Shown here in pieces: positions 1-8,846 of a DNA stretch of 64,000 bases (its first letter is position 1; each line of letters begins with the position of its first letter). The DNA is taken from NCBI RefSeq assembly GCF_007115095.1, contig NZ_SULH01000011.1, positions 55,380 to 119,379 on the forward strand. The letters are read 5' to 3'. The translations under genes and the position numbers were made by a program. The DNA is from Levilactobacillus enshiensis. GTDB lineage: Bacteria; Bacillota; Bacilli; Lactobacillales; Lactobacillaceae. The notes under the pieces were generated by a model. The model searched no databases. It saw only the letters and a list, made by a program, of their open reading frames with translations, and was not told the DNA's origin.

Positions 1-272
1 ATCCGTTACCGGTCATGACGCAAGCAGCGACACTGTGTCATACTAAGCCCAACGTGGAATTACTCTGGGCAAGTACGCGGGAGGTCTTCAACATTGTTCA
101 AGCTGATCAGACGGGGTGCGACATCATTACCGTACCCCCCAAGATTTTAGGTAAATTGAGCAAGTTCGACACGCCAGCACTTCAAGTTTCAGTAGACACG
201 GTCAAAACGTTTGATCATGATATCGCGGAATTAGGATTTACAATTCCGGTCGATTCGGTTGTGACGAAGTAG
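1..272 (+). CDS. Transaldolase-family protein, C-terminal part (5' end outside window)
   Basis: The reading frame is already open at the left edge, so the true start lies outside the window and the ATG at 15 is internal. The visible 90 or so residues carry the stretch VELLWASTREVFNI followed by GCDIITVPPKIL, which matches the last strands of the TIM barrel in the transaldolase / fructose-6-phosphate aldolase family, where the G-(C/A)-D-I-x-T-x-P-P loop closes the sugar phosphate site. The Schiff-base lysine would lie upstream and cannot be checked. It is followed by a terminator and then by pyk, so it belongs to a sugar-phosphate context. Whether it is a true transaldolase or an aldolase paralogue is open. 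Confidence 0.75.
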   Translation, partial: PLPVMTQAATLCHTKPNVELLWASTREVFNIVQADQTGCDIITVPPKILGKLSKFDTPALQVSVDTVKTFDHDIAELGFTIPVDSVVTK

Positions 273-292
273 AATATTTTTATCCGTAACAT

Positions 293-324
293 AACCTGTT
301 AGTTATCAAACTAGCAGGTTTTAA
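293..324 (+). terminator. Intrinsic terminator after the transaldolase-family gene
   Basis: A 12-bp stem (AACCTGTTAGTT with AACTAGCAGGTT, one G-U pair) with an ATCA loop is followed by a short T-rich run. It lies 20 bases after the stop codon and separates this gene from pyk. Confidence 0.7.
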
Positions 325-348
325 CTTTCTATGAGGCCCCGCAGCTGT

Positions 349-363
349 AAGAAAACGCTTACT
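349..363 (+). promoter_or_regulatory. Candidate catabolite-responsive element (cre) upstream of pyk
   Basis: AAGAAAACGCTTACT fits the CcpA cre consensus WTGNAANCGNWNNCW at all fixed positions except the second. It lies 170 bases before the pyk start. CcpA control of pyk is known in other lactic acid bacteria; binding here is inferred. I could not place a convincing -35/-10 pair, so activation or repression cannot be told. Confidence 0.45.
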
Positions 364-532
364 TTGATAATTTGTCCACAAAGTAGCGAAAAAGAGGGAA
401 ACATAGCAGACATAAATTTTTAAAAGTGATAGAATAATTTTGGAATCAAATTTGTGCCGAAACTTTTCGCTTGTCAATTTTTAGTTAAATTGATGAACAG
501 TTCGTGCCAATTCTAAAGGAGAGATTTTTCTA

Positions 533-2290
533 ATGAAGAAAACCAAGATCGTAAGTACCCTTGGTCCTGCAAGTACTGACGTTGATACGATTGTTAAGTT
601 GATCGAATCTGGCGCCAACATCTTCCGGTTCAACTTTTCACATGGTGACCATGAAGAACACTTAGGCCGTTTGGAGAATGTCCACAAGGCTGAAAAGATT
701 ACTGGTAAGACCGTTGGTATCATGTTAGATACTAAGGGTGCCGAAATTCGGACCACTGTTGAAAAGGGCGGCAAGCTCAACTTCAAGACTGGTGACGTTT
801 TCCGGATTTCCATGGACGACTCACTCGAAGGAACCAAGGAAAAGATTGCTGTTACTTACCCTGGCTTGTTTGATGACGTTCACGAAGGCGGCCACGTCTT
901 ATTCGATGATGGTTTATTAGATACTGTCGTTGAAAAGAAGGATGACGCAACTAAGGAATTAGTTGTTACTGTTCAAAACGACGGTGTATTGGGTTCTCGT
1001 AAGGGTGTTAACGCACCTGGTGTTTCCATCAACTTACCTGGGATCACTGAAAAGGACTCCGATGACATTCGCTTTGGTTTGGACCACGAAATCAACTTCA
1101 TCGCTGCTTCATTCGTTCGGAAGCCACAAGATGTCATGGACATCCGTGAACTCCTCGAAGAAAAGCACATGGAACACGTTCAAATCTTCCCTAAGATCGA
1201 ATCTCAAGAAGGTATCAACAACTTTGATGACATCATCAAGGTTTCCGATGGTTTAATGGTTGCTCGTGGTGACATGGGTGTCGAAATTCCAACGGAAAAC
1301 GTACCTTTGGTTCAAAAGGCTTTGATCAAGAAGTGCAACATCTTAGGCAAGCCAGTTATCACGGCTACGCAAATGTTGGACTCCATGCAAGAAAACCCAC
1401 GTCCTACCCGTGCCGAAGCATCTGACGTTGCCAACGCTGTCTTTGACGGTACTGACGCAACCATGCTTTCTGGTGAAAGTGCTAACGGTGAATACCCAGT
1501 AGAATCCGTTGCAACGATGAACCGGATCGACATCAAGGCTGAAAATGCTTTGAAGGAATTTGGTCGTGACAACTTAGACTTCGATAACGGTGACGTTACT
1601 GAATCTATCGGTGCTTCTGTTGCTCGGGTTGCTAACGAATTGGGCGTTAAGACCATCGTTGCTGCAACTGAAAGTGGCTACACCGCTAAGATGATTTCTA
1701 AGTACCGGCCAAATGCTGATATCTTAGCTGTTACCTTTGACGACCGGACCCGTCGTGGTTTGATGGTCAACTGGGGTGTTTACCCAATCGTTACCGAAAA
1801 GCCTTCAAACACTGATGAAATGTTTGATTTAGCAGCTGCTAAGGCTGTTGAAACTGGCTTAGCCAAGGAAGGCGACCTGATCTTGATCACCGCTGGTGTG
1901 CCAGTTGGCGAACGTGGGACGACTAATTTGATGAAGATCCAATTAATCGGCTCAAAGTTAGTTCAAGGCCAAGGTGTCGGTGACGACACTGTTATCGGTA
2001 AGGCAATCATTGCCAACACCGCTGCCGAAGCTAACGCTAAAGTCGTTGAAGGTGGTATCTTGATTGCTAAGAACACCGACAAAGACTACTTGCCAGCTAT
2101 CGAAAAGTCTAGCGCCGTTATCGTTGAAAACGGTGGGTTGACTTCTCATGCTGCTGTTGTTGGAATTTCCATGGGGATTCCTGTTATCGTTGGTGCCGTT
2201 GGCGCTAGCGACAAGATCTCCGATGGCGAATTGATCACCGTTGACTCACGTCGCGGTATCGTTTACCACGGTGCTTCCAACGCGCTTTAA
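533..2290 (+). CDS. pyk: Pyruvate kinase with C-terminal PEP-utiliser domain
   Basis: This enzyme makes pyruvate and ATP from phosphoenolpyruvate and ADP, the last energy-yielding step of glycolysis in the cytoplasm. At 585 residues it is the long Bacillus/Lactobacillus form. The N-terminal barrel has NFSHG near residue 34, the signature IFPKIESQEG with catalytic Lys221 and metal-binding Glu223, and GDMGVEIP with Asp247, followed by TATQML and the MLSGESANGEYP strand. Residues about 475-585 form the extra mobile domain related to PEP synthase and PTS enzyme I, with the histidine motif GGLTSHAAV. AAAGGAG lies 9 bases before the ATG. It stands alone between two terminators and may be CcpA-controlled. 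Confidence 0.98.
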   Translation: MKKTKIVSTLGPASTDVDTIVKLIESGANIFRFNFSHGDHEEHLGRLENVHKAEKITGKTVGIMLDTKGAEIRTTVEKGGKLNFKTGDVFRISMDDSLEGTKEKIAVTYPGLFDDVHEGGHVLFDDGLLDTVVEKKDDATKELVVTVQNDGVLGSRKGVNAPGVSINLPGITEKDSDDIRFGLDHEINFIAASFVRKPQDVMDIRELLEEKHMEHVQIFPKIESQEGINNFDDIIKVSDGLMVARGDMGVEIPTENVPLVQKALIKKCNILGKPVITATQMLDSMQENPRPTRAEASDVANAVFDGTDATMLSGESANGEYPVESVATMNRIDIKAENALKEFGRDNLDFDNGDVTESIGASVARVANELGVKTIVAATESGYTAKMISKYRPNADILAVTFDDRTRRGLMVNWGVYPIVTEKPSNTDEMFDLAAAKAVETGLAKEGDLILITAGVPVGERGTTNLMKIQLIGSKLVQGQGVGDDTVIGKAIIANTAAEANAKVVEGGILIAKNTDKDYLPAIEKSSAVIVENGGLTSHAAVVGISMGIPVIVGAVGASDKISDGELITVDSRRGIVYHGASNAL

Positions 2291-2310
2291 TAAGAGATAA
2301 ACCTGTTATG

Positions 2311-2343
2311 AAAAACGGACCCTCTGTCGGGGGTCCGTTTTTT
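2311..2343 (+). terminator. Intrinsic terminator of pyk
   Basis: The stem ACGGACCC / GGGTCCGT with a short TCTGTCGG loop is followed by six T. It is the strong rho-independent end of the pyk transcript. Confidence 0.92.
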
Positions 2344-2534
2344 GCTGTCCACCAGTTTAACCGCTCGGTAAGGTACTAATTTGGCTCAGGCTAGCAATGG
2401 TCGAGATGGTCACTATTTGGGGTTAGATTAAAAATTTGTCAGAATTAGGCTCGCTAGTTCGGCCGTTTCCGTGTAAAATATAAACTAGACACTTTTGGAC
2501 GGTAAACTGGGAAACCAGTAGAATTGAGGAGATT

Positions 2535-3431
2535 ATGGAAGAACTATTAGGCCGCATCATCGCGGGAAAAGTTACCGATGAAAATGAACAGGATTACTTC
2601 GTACAAGTTGATGGGACGACCTTTCGTCTCGATAAGGGCGAAATCGAAAAACCACTAAAACTAGGTGCGACGTTTAAAGGATTTGCGTACGAAAACGAGG
2701 GTCACGATTTACAGATTACGCGCAACGCCCCTCAGGTGCAGGTTGATCACTATGGTTTTGGGACCGTTGTGCGGACACAACGGACACTAGGGGTCTTTGT
2801 GAACATTGGCTTACCTAACAAGGACGTCGTGGTGTCATTAGATGATCTCCCAGATATGATGGAACTCTGGCCACAACAAGGGGATCGGCTTTTGATTGCC
2901 CTGCGCGAAGATGCTAAGCAACGATTGTGGGGCGTGTTAGCCGATGGTGAAGTCTACCAAGCCATCGCCCAGCCGGCGAAGAAGCACATGCAAAACGCCA
3001 ATGTCATTGCGACGGCTTACCAATTGAAGTTGGTGGGGACGCGCGTGATGACTGATCACTACGAGTTAGGCTTCATTCACCCATCTGAACGGGAAACGGA
3101 ACCTCGCTTGGGTGAAGAGCTACATGCTCGGGTGATTGGTGTTCGTGAAGACGGTACACTGAACCTGTCGTTACGGCCACGAACCTATGAGGCCATTGAT
3201 GACGATGCAGCCATGTTATACGCAGCACTACAACACTCTGAAGATGGTCACTTAGACTTTAGTGATAAGTCCGATCCCGCTGCCATCAAGGCCTATTTCG
3301 GAATCAGCAAAGGACAATTCAAGCGGGCCATTGGTCATTTGTTAAAGGACCGTCAGATTACCCAACATGATGGTCAACTCTGGTTAGTCAGTGCCGAAAC
3401 GGAACCGAGTGAGACGACGACCGAAGACTAG
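2535..3431 (+). CDS. cvfB: CvfB-family S1-like RNA-binding protein (YitL type)
   Basis: The 298-residue protein matches the CvfB/YitL family: several S1-like beta-barrel domains followed by a C-terminal winged helix. Here the stretch VDHYGFGTVVRTQRTLGVFVNIGL and the later ELHARVIGVREDGTLNLSLRPR are typical S1 strands, and the tail from about residue 225 (AMLYAALQHSEDGHLDFSDKS) is the winged-helix part that ends the family. Staphylococcal CvfB binds RNA and affects virulence gene expression; its role in lactobacilli is not established. It starts an apparent operon with xerD (11-bp gap), ribT, scpA, scpB and rluB. Confidence 0.88.
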   Translation: MEELLGRIIAGKVTDENEQDYFVQVDGTTFRLDKGEIEKPLKLGATFKGFAYENEGHDLQITRNAPQVQVDHYGFGTVVRTQRTLGVFVNIGLPNKDVVVSLDDLPDMMELWPQQGDRLLIALREDAKQRLWGVLADGEVYQAIAQPAKKHMQNANVIATAYQLKLVGTRVMTDHYELGFIHPSERETEPRLGEELHARVIGVREDGTLNLSLRPRTYEAIDDDAAMLYAALQHSEDGHLDFSDKSDPAAIKAYFGISKGQFKRAIGHLLKDRQITQHDGQLWLVSAETEPSETTTED

Positions 3432-3442
3432 GAGGTCTGGCC

Positions 3443-4339
3443 ATGACCGTTTTAGAGAATCAGACGGCAGACTTTGCCCACTATTTGACTGTGGAACAGG
3501 GATTAGCTGTTAATTCGGTCACGAGTTATACGCAAGAACTACACAACTTCAGCCATTACCTGACGAGTAAAGGCGTCTTGGACTTTAAGCAGGTGGATCG
3601 ACTGCAACTTATGGCCTATCTAAGTGCGTTGACCGTGGCAGGGAAGTCACGTAATTCGGTGATTCATGCCGTCTCGGCGTTACGAAAATTCTATCGTTAT
3701 CTGGTACAGACACATCAACTAACGGTCAATCCCATGGCAAACATTGCGGCGCCTAAGCATGCGGAACATTTACCGGCTGTTTTGACGGTTGCGGAGGTGG
3801 ATCGCTTGCTCGCAGCGCCGGATACGACCAATAAATACGGCCTCAGGGATCGGGCCATTTTAGAAGTGATGTACGCTACCGGGTTACGGGTCAGTGAATT
3901 GGTTCACCTCAAGCTGGCGGATCTCCATTTGGAAATGGGGTTGATCCAGACGCTGGGTAAGGGTGACAAGGAGCGCATCATTCCCATCGGCGATGTTGCG
4001 ACTGACTGGATCAACCAGTATCTTCAGACGAGTCGGCCGGTCTTACTGAAACAGCGGACGAGTCCCTATCTATTTTTAAATGGTCACGGTGGGGGCTTGA
4101 GTCGTCAGGCAATTTGGCAAAAAATCAAGAAGTATGTGGCGTTGACGGGGATTCAAAAGGACGTGACACCCCATACACTACGGCATTCGTTTGCAACGCA
4201 TATTTTAGAAAACGGGGCTGACTTGCGGGTGGTGCAGGAACTTCTGGGCCACGCGGACATTACCACGACACAGATCTACACGCATATTTCAAAGAAACGC
4301 TTAAAGAATGTTTATGATCAGTACCATCCTCGGGCCTAG
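3443..4339 (+). CDS. xerD: Site-specific tyrosine recombinase XerD
   Basis: XerD acts with XerC at dif to resolve chromosome dimers before division. The 298-residue length is normal. The N-terminal SAM-like core-binding domain covers about residues 1-105. All six catalytic positions are present: Arg149 in GLRVSEL, Lys173 in GKGDKER, His244 and Arg247 in HTLRHSF, His270 in LLGH and the nucleophile Tyr279 in QIYTH. I call it XerD and not XerC because of its place directly before scpA-scpB-rluB, as in bacilli; the XerC-like gene lies next to hslV at 31 kb. The likely target site dif is in this same window at 45.15 kb. Confidence 0.9.
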   Translation: MTVLENQTADFAHYLTVEQGLAVNSVTSYTQELHNFSHYLTSKGVLDFKQVDRLQLMAYLSALTVAGKSRNSVIHAVSALRKFYRYLVQTHQLTVNPMANIAAPKHAEHLPAVLTVAEVDRLLAAPDTTNKYGLRDRAILEVMYATGLRVSELVHLKLADLHLEMGLIQTLGKGDKERIIPIGDVATDWINQYLQTSRPVLLKQRTSPYLFLNGHGGGLSRQAIWQKIKKYVALTGIQKDVTPHTLRHSFATHILENGADLRVVQELLGHADITTTQIYTHISKKRLKNVYDQYHPRA

Positions 4340-4368
4340 GAGCGAGGACGGGGAACGGAGGCGGACGC

Positions 4369-4743
4369 ATGTTATTGAAATACCGATCAGATTACCAAAA
4401 AATCGCGATGGGCCTGATGAGCCTACTTCCGAGCTTCAAAGACTGGGACCGACTCCAACGTGAATTGGCCTGGTATCAGGGCGGGGAAGATCGGACCCTG
4501 TACCTGTGGAAAGATGAACACGATGACTTTGCTGGCGCCGTGGGCACTGAAACGCAGGGTGACTACCTGATCGTTCGGTTGATCACGCTAATGCCAGATA
4601 AGCAGTCGCCTTTGAACAATCGGCGAATGTTGGACCAGCTCGCTGCGTTAGCATCTAAGAAGCGACTGATGGGGACCTTGAATACGGCGAAAACGATTGC
4701 GGACTGGGAGTATCATCATGGACAAAAACAAGACAACGACTGA
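4369..4743 (+). CDS. ribT: RibT-like GNAT-family acetyltransferase
   Basis: The N-terminal stretch LKYRSDYQKIAMGLMSLLP closely resembles RibT, the small GNAT protein encoded at the end of the Bacillus riboflavin operon, and the 124-residue length fits. The substrate of RibT is not known to me. Here the gene is not with riboflavin synthesis genes but sits between xerD and scpA, overlapping scpA by 26 bp, so it is probably co-transcribed with the segregation genes. The acetyl-CoA binding R/Q-x-x-G-x-G/A loop is not obvious, which suggests a diverged GNAT fold. The call rests on recalled family resemblance. Confidence 0.72.
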   Translation: MLLKYRSDYQKIAMGLMSLLPSFKDWDRLQRELAWYQGGEDRTLYLWKDEHDDFAGAVGTETQGDYLIVRLITLMPDKQSPLNNRRMLDQLAALASKKRLMGTLNTAKTIADWEYHHGQKQDND

Positions 4744-5512
4744 TGGCCAGCCACTGATTCAAGTCAGTGACTTCGAGGGCCCTTTGGATCTATTGCTACA
4801 TTTGATCAAGACAAATAAAATGGACATCTATGATATTCGCATTACGACCATTACCAGCCAATACCTGACGTACCTGCATCAGATGCAGACGTTACGGCTC
4901 GACATTGCCGGGGAATACTTCGTGATGGCGGCAACCCTGATGGCGATTAAGGCAAAATTATTGTTGCCCAAGCCACAGACGATTGAACCACAGGATGATG
5001 CGGAGATGGGCGATCCTCGAGAAGAGCTGGTCAATCAATTGCTGGAATATCAACGCTATAAGCAAGCAGCGCAGGCCTTGAAGGAACTGGCAGTTGCCCG
5101 ACAGCATCACTTTACGCGGCCAGCTATGGCGGTTCCAGAAGATACAACGGTTACCGTAGCGTTGGGATTACAAACCAGTGATCTACAGGCAGCGTTGGTT
5201 CGGCTAATGCAGCAGACGACTCGAGCGAAACCAGTCACCCAAAGCATTCAGGAAGAACACTTTACAATTAAAGATCAGATGGTAACGGTTCTGGCCCGTT
5301 TGGAGCACGCACATGGTCCAATCGCCTTTGACCACTTGCTGGGACATGTTCCGGCGATGGAAGAGGTCGTGACGACCTTTCTGGCCGTTTTAGAGCTTGC
5401 CAGACAGCGGCAGGTTGCGTTGACCCAAGTAAGTCGCTTGTTACCATTGCAGGTCAATTTTTTAAAGCTGAAAGGAAGGTATGCCACCGATGTCACCTCT
5501 GGCACAGATTGA
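4718..5512 (+). CDS. scpA: Segregation and condensation protein A (kleisin of SMC complex)
   Basis: ScpA is the kleisin that bridges the SMC heads and, with ScpB, forms the bacterial condensin that compacts and separates chromosomes. The start [24 protein letters not shown] is the diagnostic N-terminal helix of the family, followed by ITSQYLTYL and [22 protein letters not shown]. The C-terminal winged helix ends in [16 protein letters not shown] chose the ATG at 4718 (GGGAG 7 bases upstream) over a TTG at 4697, giving 264 residues. It overlaps ribT upstream and scpB downstream, a sign of translational coupling. Confidence 0.96.
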   Translation: MDKNKTTTDGQPLIQVSDFEGPLDLLLHLIKTNKMDIYDIRITTITSQYLTYLHQMQTLRLDIAGEYFVMAATLMAIKAKLLLPKPQTIEPQDDAEMGDPREELVNQLLEYQRYKQAAQALKELAVARQHHFTRPAMAVPEDTTVTVALGLQTSDLQAALVRLMQQTTRAKPVTQSIQEEHFTIKDQMVTVLARLEHAHGPIAFDHLLGHVPAMEEVVTTFLAVLELARQRQVALTQVSRLLPLQVNFLKLKGRYATDVTSGTD

Positions 5513-6092
5513 AAGTTTATTGTTCGTAAGTGGTGATGAGGGCATCACTGTGGCGGATTTGGCTGCTGCGACTGGATTGTTGCGACCGGCTATTCTGGCG
5601 ACTTTGGAACGGCTGGCACAGAAGTACGCGGCTGATACCGATTCAGCTCTGGAACTCATGGTCAACGACACGACTTACCGCCTGGTCACCAAGGCGGCTG
5701 TGGGGGACGTGATCAAGCATTACTTTGAGAACCCCCTGAGTACCAGCTTGTCCCCGGCCTCACTGGAGGTGTTGGCGATCATTGCTTACCGGCAGCCAAT
5801 TACCCGGATCGAGGTCGATGAGATTCGGGGCGTTCAGAGTTCATCGACCGTCCAAAAGCTAGTTTTACGGCGATTGATTGAAGCTACCGGACGGTTGGAC
5901 GAACCTGGACGGCCGAAAGTCTATCGGACCAGTGATTACTTTTTAGATTATTTTGGCTTGAAGCAGCTCAGTGACTTGCCACCCTTACCTGCAGCTGCAA
6001 CGACTAGTGAGGCGACTGGTGACGGGGGCGATCTATTCTTACAGGCCTTTAACCAGCAACTTAACCAATCAGAATCAGGAGATGAATCGTAG
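5490..6092 (+). CDS. scpB: Segregation and condensation protein B
   Basis: ScpB is the winged-helix dimer that binds the middle of ScpA in the SMC-ScpAB complex. The sequence [16 protein letters not shown] at the start and [22 protein letters not shown] in the middle are hallmark segments, the latter being the core of the second winged helix. The ATG at 5490 is preferred because AAAGGAAGG ends 10 bases before it; the in-frame ATG at 5481 would leave almost no spacing. The protein is about 200 residues, with a loose acidic tail. It overlaps the end of scpA and stops one base before the rluB start. Confidence 0.95.
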   Translation: MSPLAQIESLLFVSGDEGITVADLAAATGLLRPAILATLERLAQKYAADTDSALELMVNDTTYRLVTKAAVGDVIKHYFENPLSTSLSPASLEVLAIIAYRQPITRIEVDEIRGVQSSSTVQKLVLRRLIEATGRLDEPGRPKVYRTSDYFLDYFGLKQLSDLPPLPAAATTSEATGDGGDLFLQAFNQQLNQSESGDES

Positions 6093-6093
6093 A

Positions 6094-6819
6094 ATGGAAC
6101 GTTTACAAAAAGTTTTAGCCCATGACGGCGTCGCTTCACGGCGGCAGTCAGAAAAGTTGATCATGAGCGGTCGCGTGAAAGTTAATGGCACCGTTGTGAC
6201 TGAGCTAGGAACCAAGGTGGGGGTTCACGACCAGATCATGGTCGATGGCGTTCAGGTCACTAGTGAAGCGCCAGCCTACGTGCTGTTGTACAAGCCACGG
6301 GGCGTCATTTCAACGGCCAACGATGAAAAGGGCCGTAAAACGGTAGTTGATCTGGTCGCGGATGTCAGTCAACGGATCTACCCGGTTGGTCGGTTGGACT
6401 ATGATACGTCGGGGTTGCTCCTGCTGACCAATGATGGTGAGCTTGCTAACCGCCTGACTCATCCCAAGTATGAGGTGGAAAAGACCTACGTTGCACGCGT
6501 CAAGGGAATTCCTACTAACGATGCCATGCGGAAACTACGACAAGGCATTACGGTCGATGGTGAGACCTATGCACCAGCCAAGTCTAAAGTGTTGAGTCAT
6601 GACGACAAACGGAAGACGGCCATCATTGAGGTCATTATTCATGAGGGCAAGAATCATCAGGTCAAGAAAATGCTAGAAGCCGTGGGTTATCCAGTGGAGA
6701 AACTCAAGCGTGAACAGTACGGTTTCTTGACGTTGAAGGGACTGAACGCCGGTGAAGCACGCAACTTAAAGCCGGAAGAAGTTAAGGAACTCAAGCGGCT
6801 GACCGGGCTGTTAAGCTAA
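6094..6819 (+). CDS. rluB: Ribosomal large subunit pseudouridine synthase B
   Basis: RluB-type enzymes convert one uridine of 23S rRNA helix 80-93 region to pseudouridine. Residues 1-60 are an S4 RNA-binding domain (MERLQKVLAHDGVASRR), and the catalytic domain has YKPRGVIST and the motif GRLDYDTSGLLLLTNDG with catalytic Asp102. The final MLEAVGYPVEKLKREQYG is also typical. The 241-residue length is normal. The ATG at 6094 has AGGAG 12 bases upstream; an upstream ATG at 6082 touches the same AGGAG and is unlikely. It is the last gene of the cvfB-xerD-ribT-scpAB unit. Confidence 0.93.
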   Translation: MERLQKVLAHDGVASRRQSEKLIMSGRVKVNGTVVTELGTKVGVHDQIMVDGVQVTSEAPAYVLLYKPRGVISTANDEKGRKTVVDLVADVSQRIYPVGRLDYDTSGLLLLTNDGELANRLTHPKYEVEKTYVARVKGIPTNDAMRKLRQGITVDGETYAPAKSKVLSHDDKRKTAIIEVIIHEGKNHQVKKMLEAVGYPVEKLKREQYGFLTLKGLNAGEARNLKPEEVKELKRLTGLLS

Positions 6820-6823
6820 GCGG

Positions 6824-6852
6824 TTGACACTGCCTGAGAATGTTAGTATATT
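6824..6852 (+). promoter_or_regulatory. Promoter of the FMN-riboswitch / ribU transcript
   Basis: A perfect -35 TTGACA (6824-6829) and -10 TATATT (6847-6852) are separated by exactly 17 bp, 24 bases before the riboswitch aptamer. Confidence 0.85.
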
Positions 6853-6875
6853 AAACATGTAATAAAATTTAGGTC

Positions 6876-6987
6876 CATCTTCAAGGCAGGGTGCAATTCC
6901 CGACCGGCGGTAAAGTCCGCAACCCGTGAGAGCGGTTGATTCGGTGCAACTCCGAAACCGACAGTATAGTCTGGTATGCAGAAGATG
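6876..6987 (+). promoter_or_regulatory. FMN riboswitch (RFN element)
   Basis: The conserved RFN cores are present in order: AGGGTGCAATTCCCGACCGG, GGTGCAACTCCGAAACCGAC and the closing GAAGATG, which pairs with CATCTTC at 6876-6882 to form the P1 stem. The element binds flavin mononucleotide. Together with the downstream terminator at 7034-7068 it should shut off ribU when FMN is plentiful. The peripheral stem between the two cores uses the pair ACCCG / CGGTT-type sequence normal for the class. Confidence 0.96.
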
Positions 6988-7033
6988 AGATGTTGCTTTT
7001 TGCGTAGGTGTCATTTTAAAGTACGTAAATTCC

Positions 7034-7068
7034 AAGGTCTTGCCCTTCTGTGGCGAGGCCTTTTTTCA
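7034..7068 (+). terminator. Riboswitch expression-platform terminator
   Basis: An 11-bp stem AAGGTCTTGCC / GGCGAGGCCTT with a short loop is followed by six T. It lies between the FMN aptamer and the ribU ribosome binding site, so it is the transcription-control element of the riboswitch. Confidence 0.88.
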
Positions 7069-7110
7069 TGAGGTCGCGCTACGTGAGATGGCCGCAAGGA
7101 GGAACATGTG

Positions 7111-7695
7111 ATGGAAAATAGTCGACACGGGTTAAGTGTGCGGGCAATGGTTGAGATGGCATTATTTGCGGGGGTGGCTTACGTCTTAATGTTTGTCTCA
7201 CTCCCAATTATCCCCATCGTCCCTTATATGAAACTCGACCTGAGTGATTTGGTGGTCTTATTGGGGATGAGCTTGTTCGGTCCAGCAGGGGCGGTTTTGA
7301 TTGCGGCCGTAAAGGAGCTGCTTTACTTTGTGACCACTGGACTGGATATCGTTAACTTTATTGGGATTTTAACGGCGTTTATTGCTGATCTGGCCCTAGT
7401 CTTGCCGATCAGTGCCGTCCTCAAGCAACACCACAATCCAACACTGAAGCGGCAGATCAGCGCCGTTATCGTGGGAACGTTGACGTTAACGTTAGTCCTG
7501 TCCCTAGCCAATTGGTGGGTGATTACGCCCCTGTACTTAAAGGTGTGGGGCATGTCATTGGGCTTACCCGTTAACAAACTGATTCTGTTAGGCGTGATTC
7601 CATTCAACCTGATCAAGGGCATCGTGCTCGGCATTCTGTTCATTCTGCTGAGTCGGCGCATGGCACCGTGGCTAGCTAAGCATACGCTGTCATAA
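7111..7695 (+). CDS. ribU: Riboflavin ECF transporter substrate-binding protein
   Basis: RibU is the membrane S-component that binds riboflavin and docks onto the shared EcfAA'T energising module encoded elsewhere. It has about six hydrophobic segments and the family-typical stretch YMKLDLSDLVVLLGMSLFG followed by PAGAVLIAAVKELL, which forms part of the vitamin pocket. The ATG at 7111 is 8 bases after AAGGAGG; a GTG at 7108 is the less likely start. The product has 194 residues. The FMN riboswitch upstream directly supports the substrate. No riboflavin synthesis genes are in the window, so uptake may matter for this strain (inference). Confidence 0.96.
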   Translation: MENSRHGLSVRAMVEMALFAGVAYVLMFVSLPIIPIVPYMKLDLSDLVVLLGMSLFGPAGAVLIAAVKELLYFVTTGLDIVNFIGILTAFIADLALVLPISAVLKQHHNPTLKRQISAVIVGTLTLTLVLSLANWWVITPLYLKVWGMSLGLPVNKLILLGVIPFNLIKGIVLGILFILLSRRMAPWLAKHTLS

Positions 7696-7716
7696 AGTAG
7701 ACAATTCTTAAATATT

Positions 7717-7750
7717 AAAAGGTGGGGCTGACAAGTCGTTGGCCCCTTTT
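7717..7750 (+). terminator. Intrinsic terminator of ribU
   Basis: AAAAGG-GGGGC pairs with GCCCC-TTTT around a 13-base loop, with a bulged T; it follows the ribU stop and precedes the ypbB promoter. Confidence 0.72.
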
Positions 7751-7793
7751 GTGTATGGTAAACTAGGAGCAGACTTGATGAGGAGGGATGCAG

Positions 7794-8846
7794 ATGGAAG
7801 CAACGGATCTTTTATACGTACTAGACCGCCAGCAGCCCCGGCGATTGCGCGTCATTGAGAATCTTTTGCGGGGCCGCCGAACCGTTTCAACGTTGTACTG
7901 GGGCCAACGTTACCAGCTGTTACCCCTACTAGACGCGGATAAGCACTTGGACCGCGGTGCGTTGATGGGACCAACGAAAGCGTTGGTTGCCGAGGGGCTC
8001 GTGACCTTAGATCCCGAGGAAGATCAGTTGTTACTCACATCTGCCGGTCAGCAAAAACTATCGGTGACTTATTACCGCCCCCAGACCAGTGAGGACTGGC
8101 TCAACTTGGACTTAGAGGCGGCGCGCCAACGGTTACTACTTGCCGTGCAGGTTACGTCGCAGTACGCCCATTCGACCAGCCGTTATTACCCCTTGGCAAC
8201 GGACCTTGCAACCCGACGCGTCATTCGGTCATGGTTCCACCGACTAAAGGGACCACAGTTAGCGGCGGCCCTGGCAACGGCCATGATTCACAGCTGGCAA
8301 CAGTTACCGGTTCAAACGGCAGAGGTGATGACGGATCTATTGACGGGGTATCAACACCCTGGCCTGACAGTGGACCAGGTTGCGAGTGACCAGCAGCAAA
8401 CAGCTTGGGAGATTCAGTTACGACAGCGTGATGGCGTGACTCAAATTGCGCGTGATGCGCAACAGGCCGATCATCCGCTGCATGCCCTATTACACCCGCT
8501 ATGGCGTTCGCCGATCACCCGGAGTGCACAGGCGACGCTGTATGCCGTGGAGCAGGGGGGGAGTTTGGACCAGGTGGCGATGCAACGCCATGTGAAAGCC
8601 AATACGGTGAAGGAACACCTCTTGGAGGCAGCAATTCTATCGCCAACGGGTGCGTTTCCCTTTGATCAACTCTTGCCGGCGCACGTCCGAGCTGACTTTG
8701 CAGCGGTGCTAAATGCTGATATTGATTCGTGGCAGTTTGCCCAGCTGCCGGAAGCGTTACGAACGCGTTATGATTTCTTTTATTTTCGACTTTACGCGAT
8801 TTGGCGGGGACGGGGGATGACGGATGATGGAGTCACTGACAAGTAG
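7794..8846 (+). CDS. Helicase-associated helix-turn-helix protein, YpbB-like
   Basis: This 350-residue protein sits directly before and overlaps a RecQ-type helicase gene by 23 bp, the same pairing as ypbB with recS in Bacillus subtilis. The C-terminal part near residue 270 (TLYAVEQGGSLDQVAMQRHVKANTVKEHLLEAAI) is a helix-turn-helix of the helicase-associated (HTH_40) kind. The rest is helical without recognised motifs. The role is unknown; the overlap suggests it works with the helicase on branched DNA (inference). The ATG at 7794 is 6 bases after AGGAGGG, better than the ATG at 7788, which touches it. Confidence 0.75.
   Translation: MEATDLLYVLDRQQPRRLRVIENLLRGRRTVSTLYWGQRYQLLPLLDADKHLDRGALMGPTKALVAEGLVTLDPEEDQLLLTSAGQQKLSVTYYRPQTSEDWLNLDLEAARQRLLLAVQVTSQYAHSTSRYYPLATDLATRRVIRSWFHRLKGPQLAAALATAMIHSWQQLPVQTAEVMTDLLTGYQHPGLTVDQVASDQQQTAWEIQLRQRDGVTQIARDAQQADHPLHALLHPLWRSPITRSAQATLYAVEQGGSLDQVAMQRHVKANTVKEHLLEAAILSPTGAFPFDQLLPAHVRADFAAVLNADIDSWQFAQLPEALRTRYDFFYFRLYAIWRGRGMTDDGVTDK

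Noticed and set aside
280..477. - strand ORF upstream of pyk
   Set aside because: It covers the terminator and cre-like site, with no ribosome binding site; a chance frame.
3443..4339. xerD as a phage integrase
   Set aside because: Length, catalytic residues and place in the ribT-scpAB operon fit chromosomal XerD; no phage genes are near.
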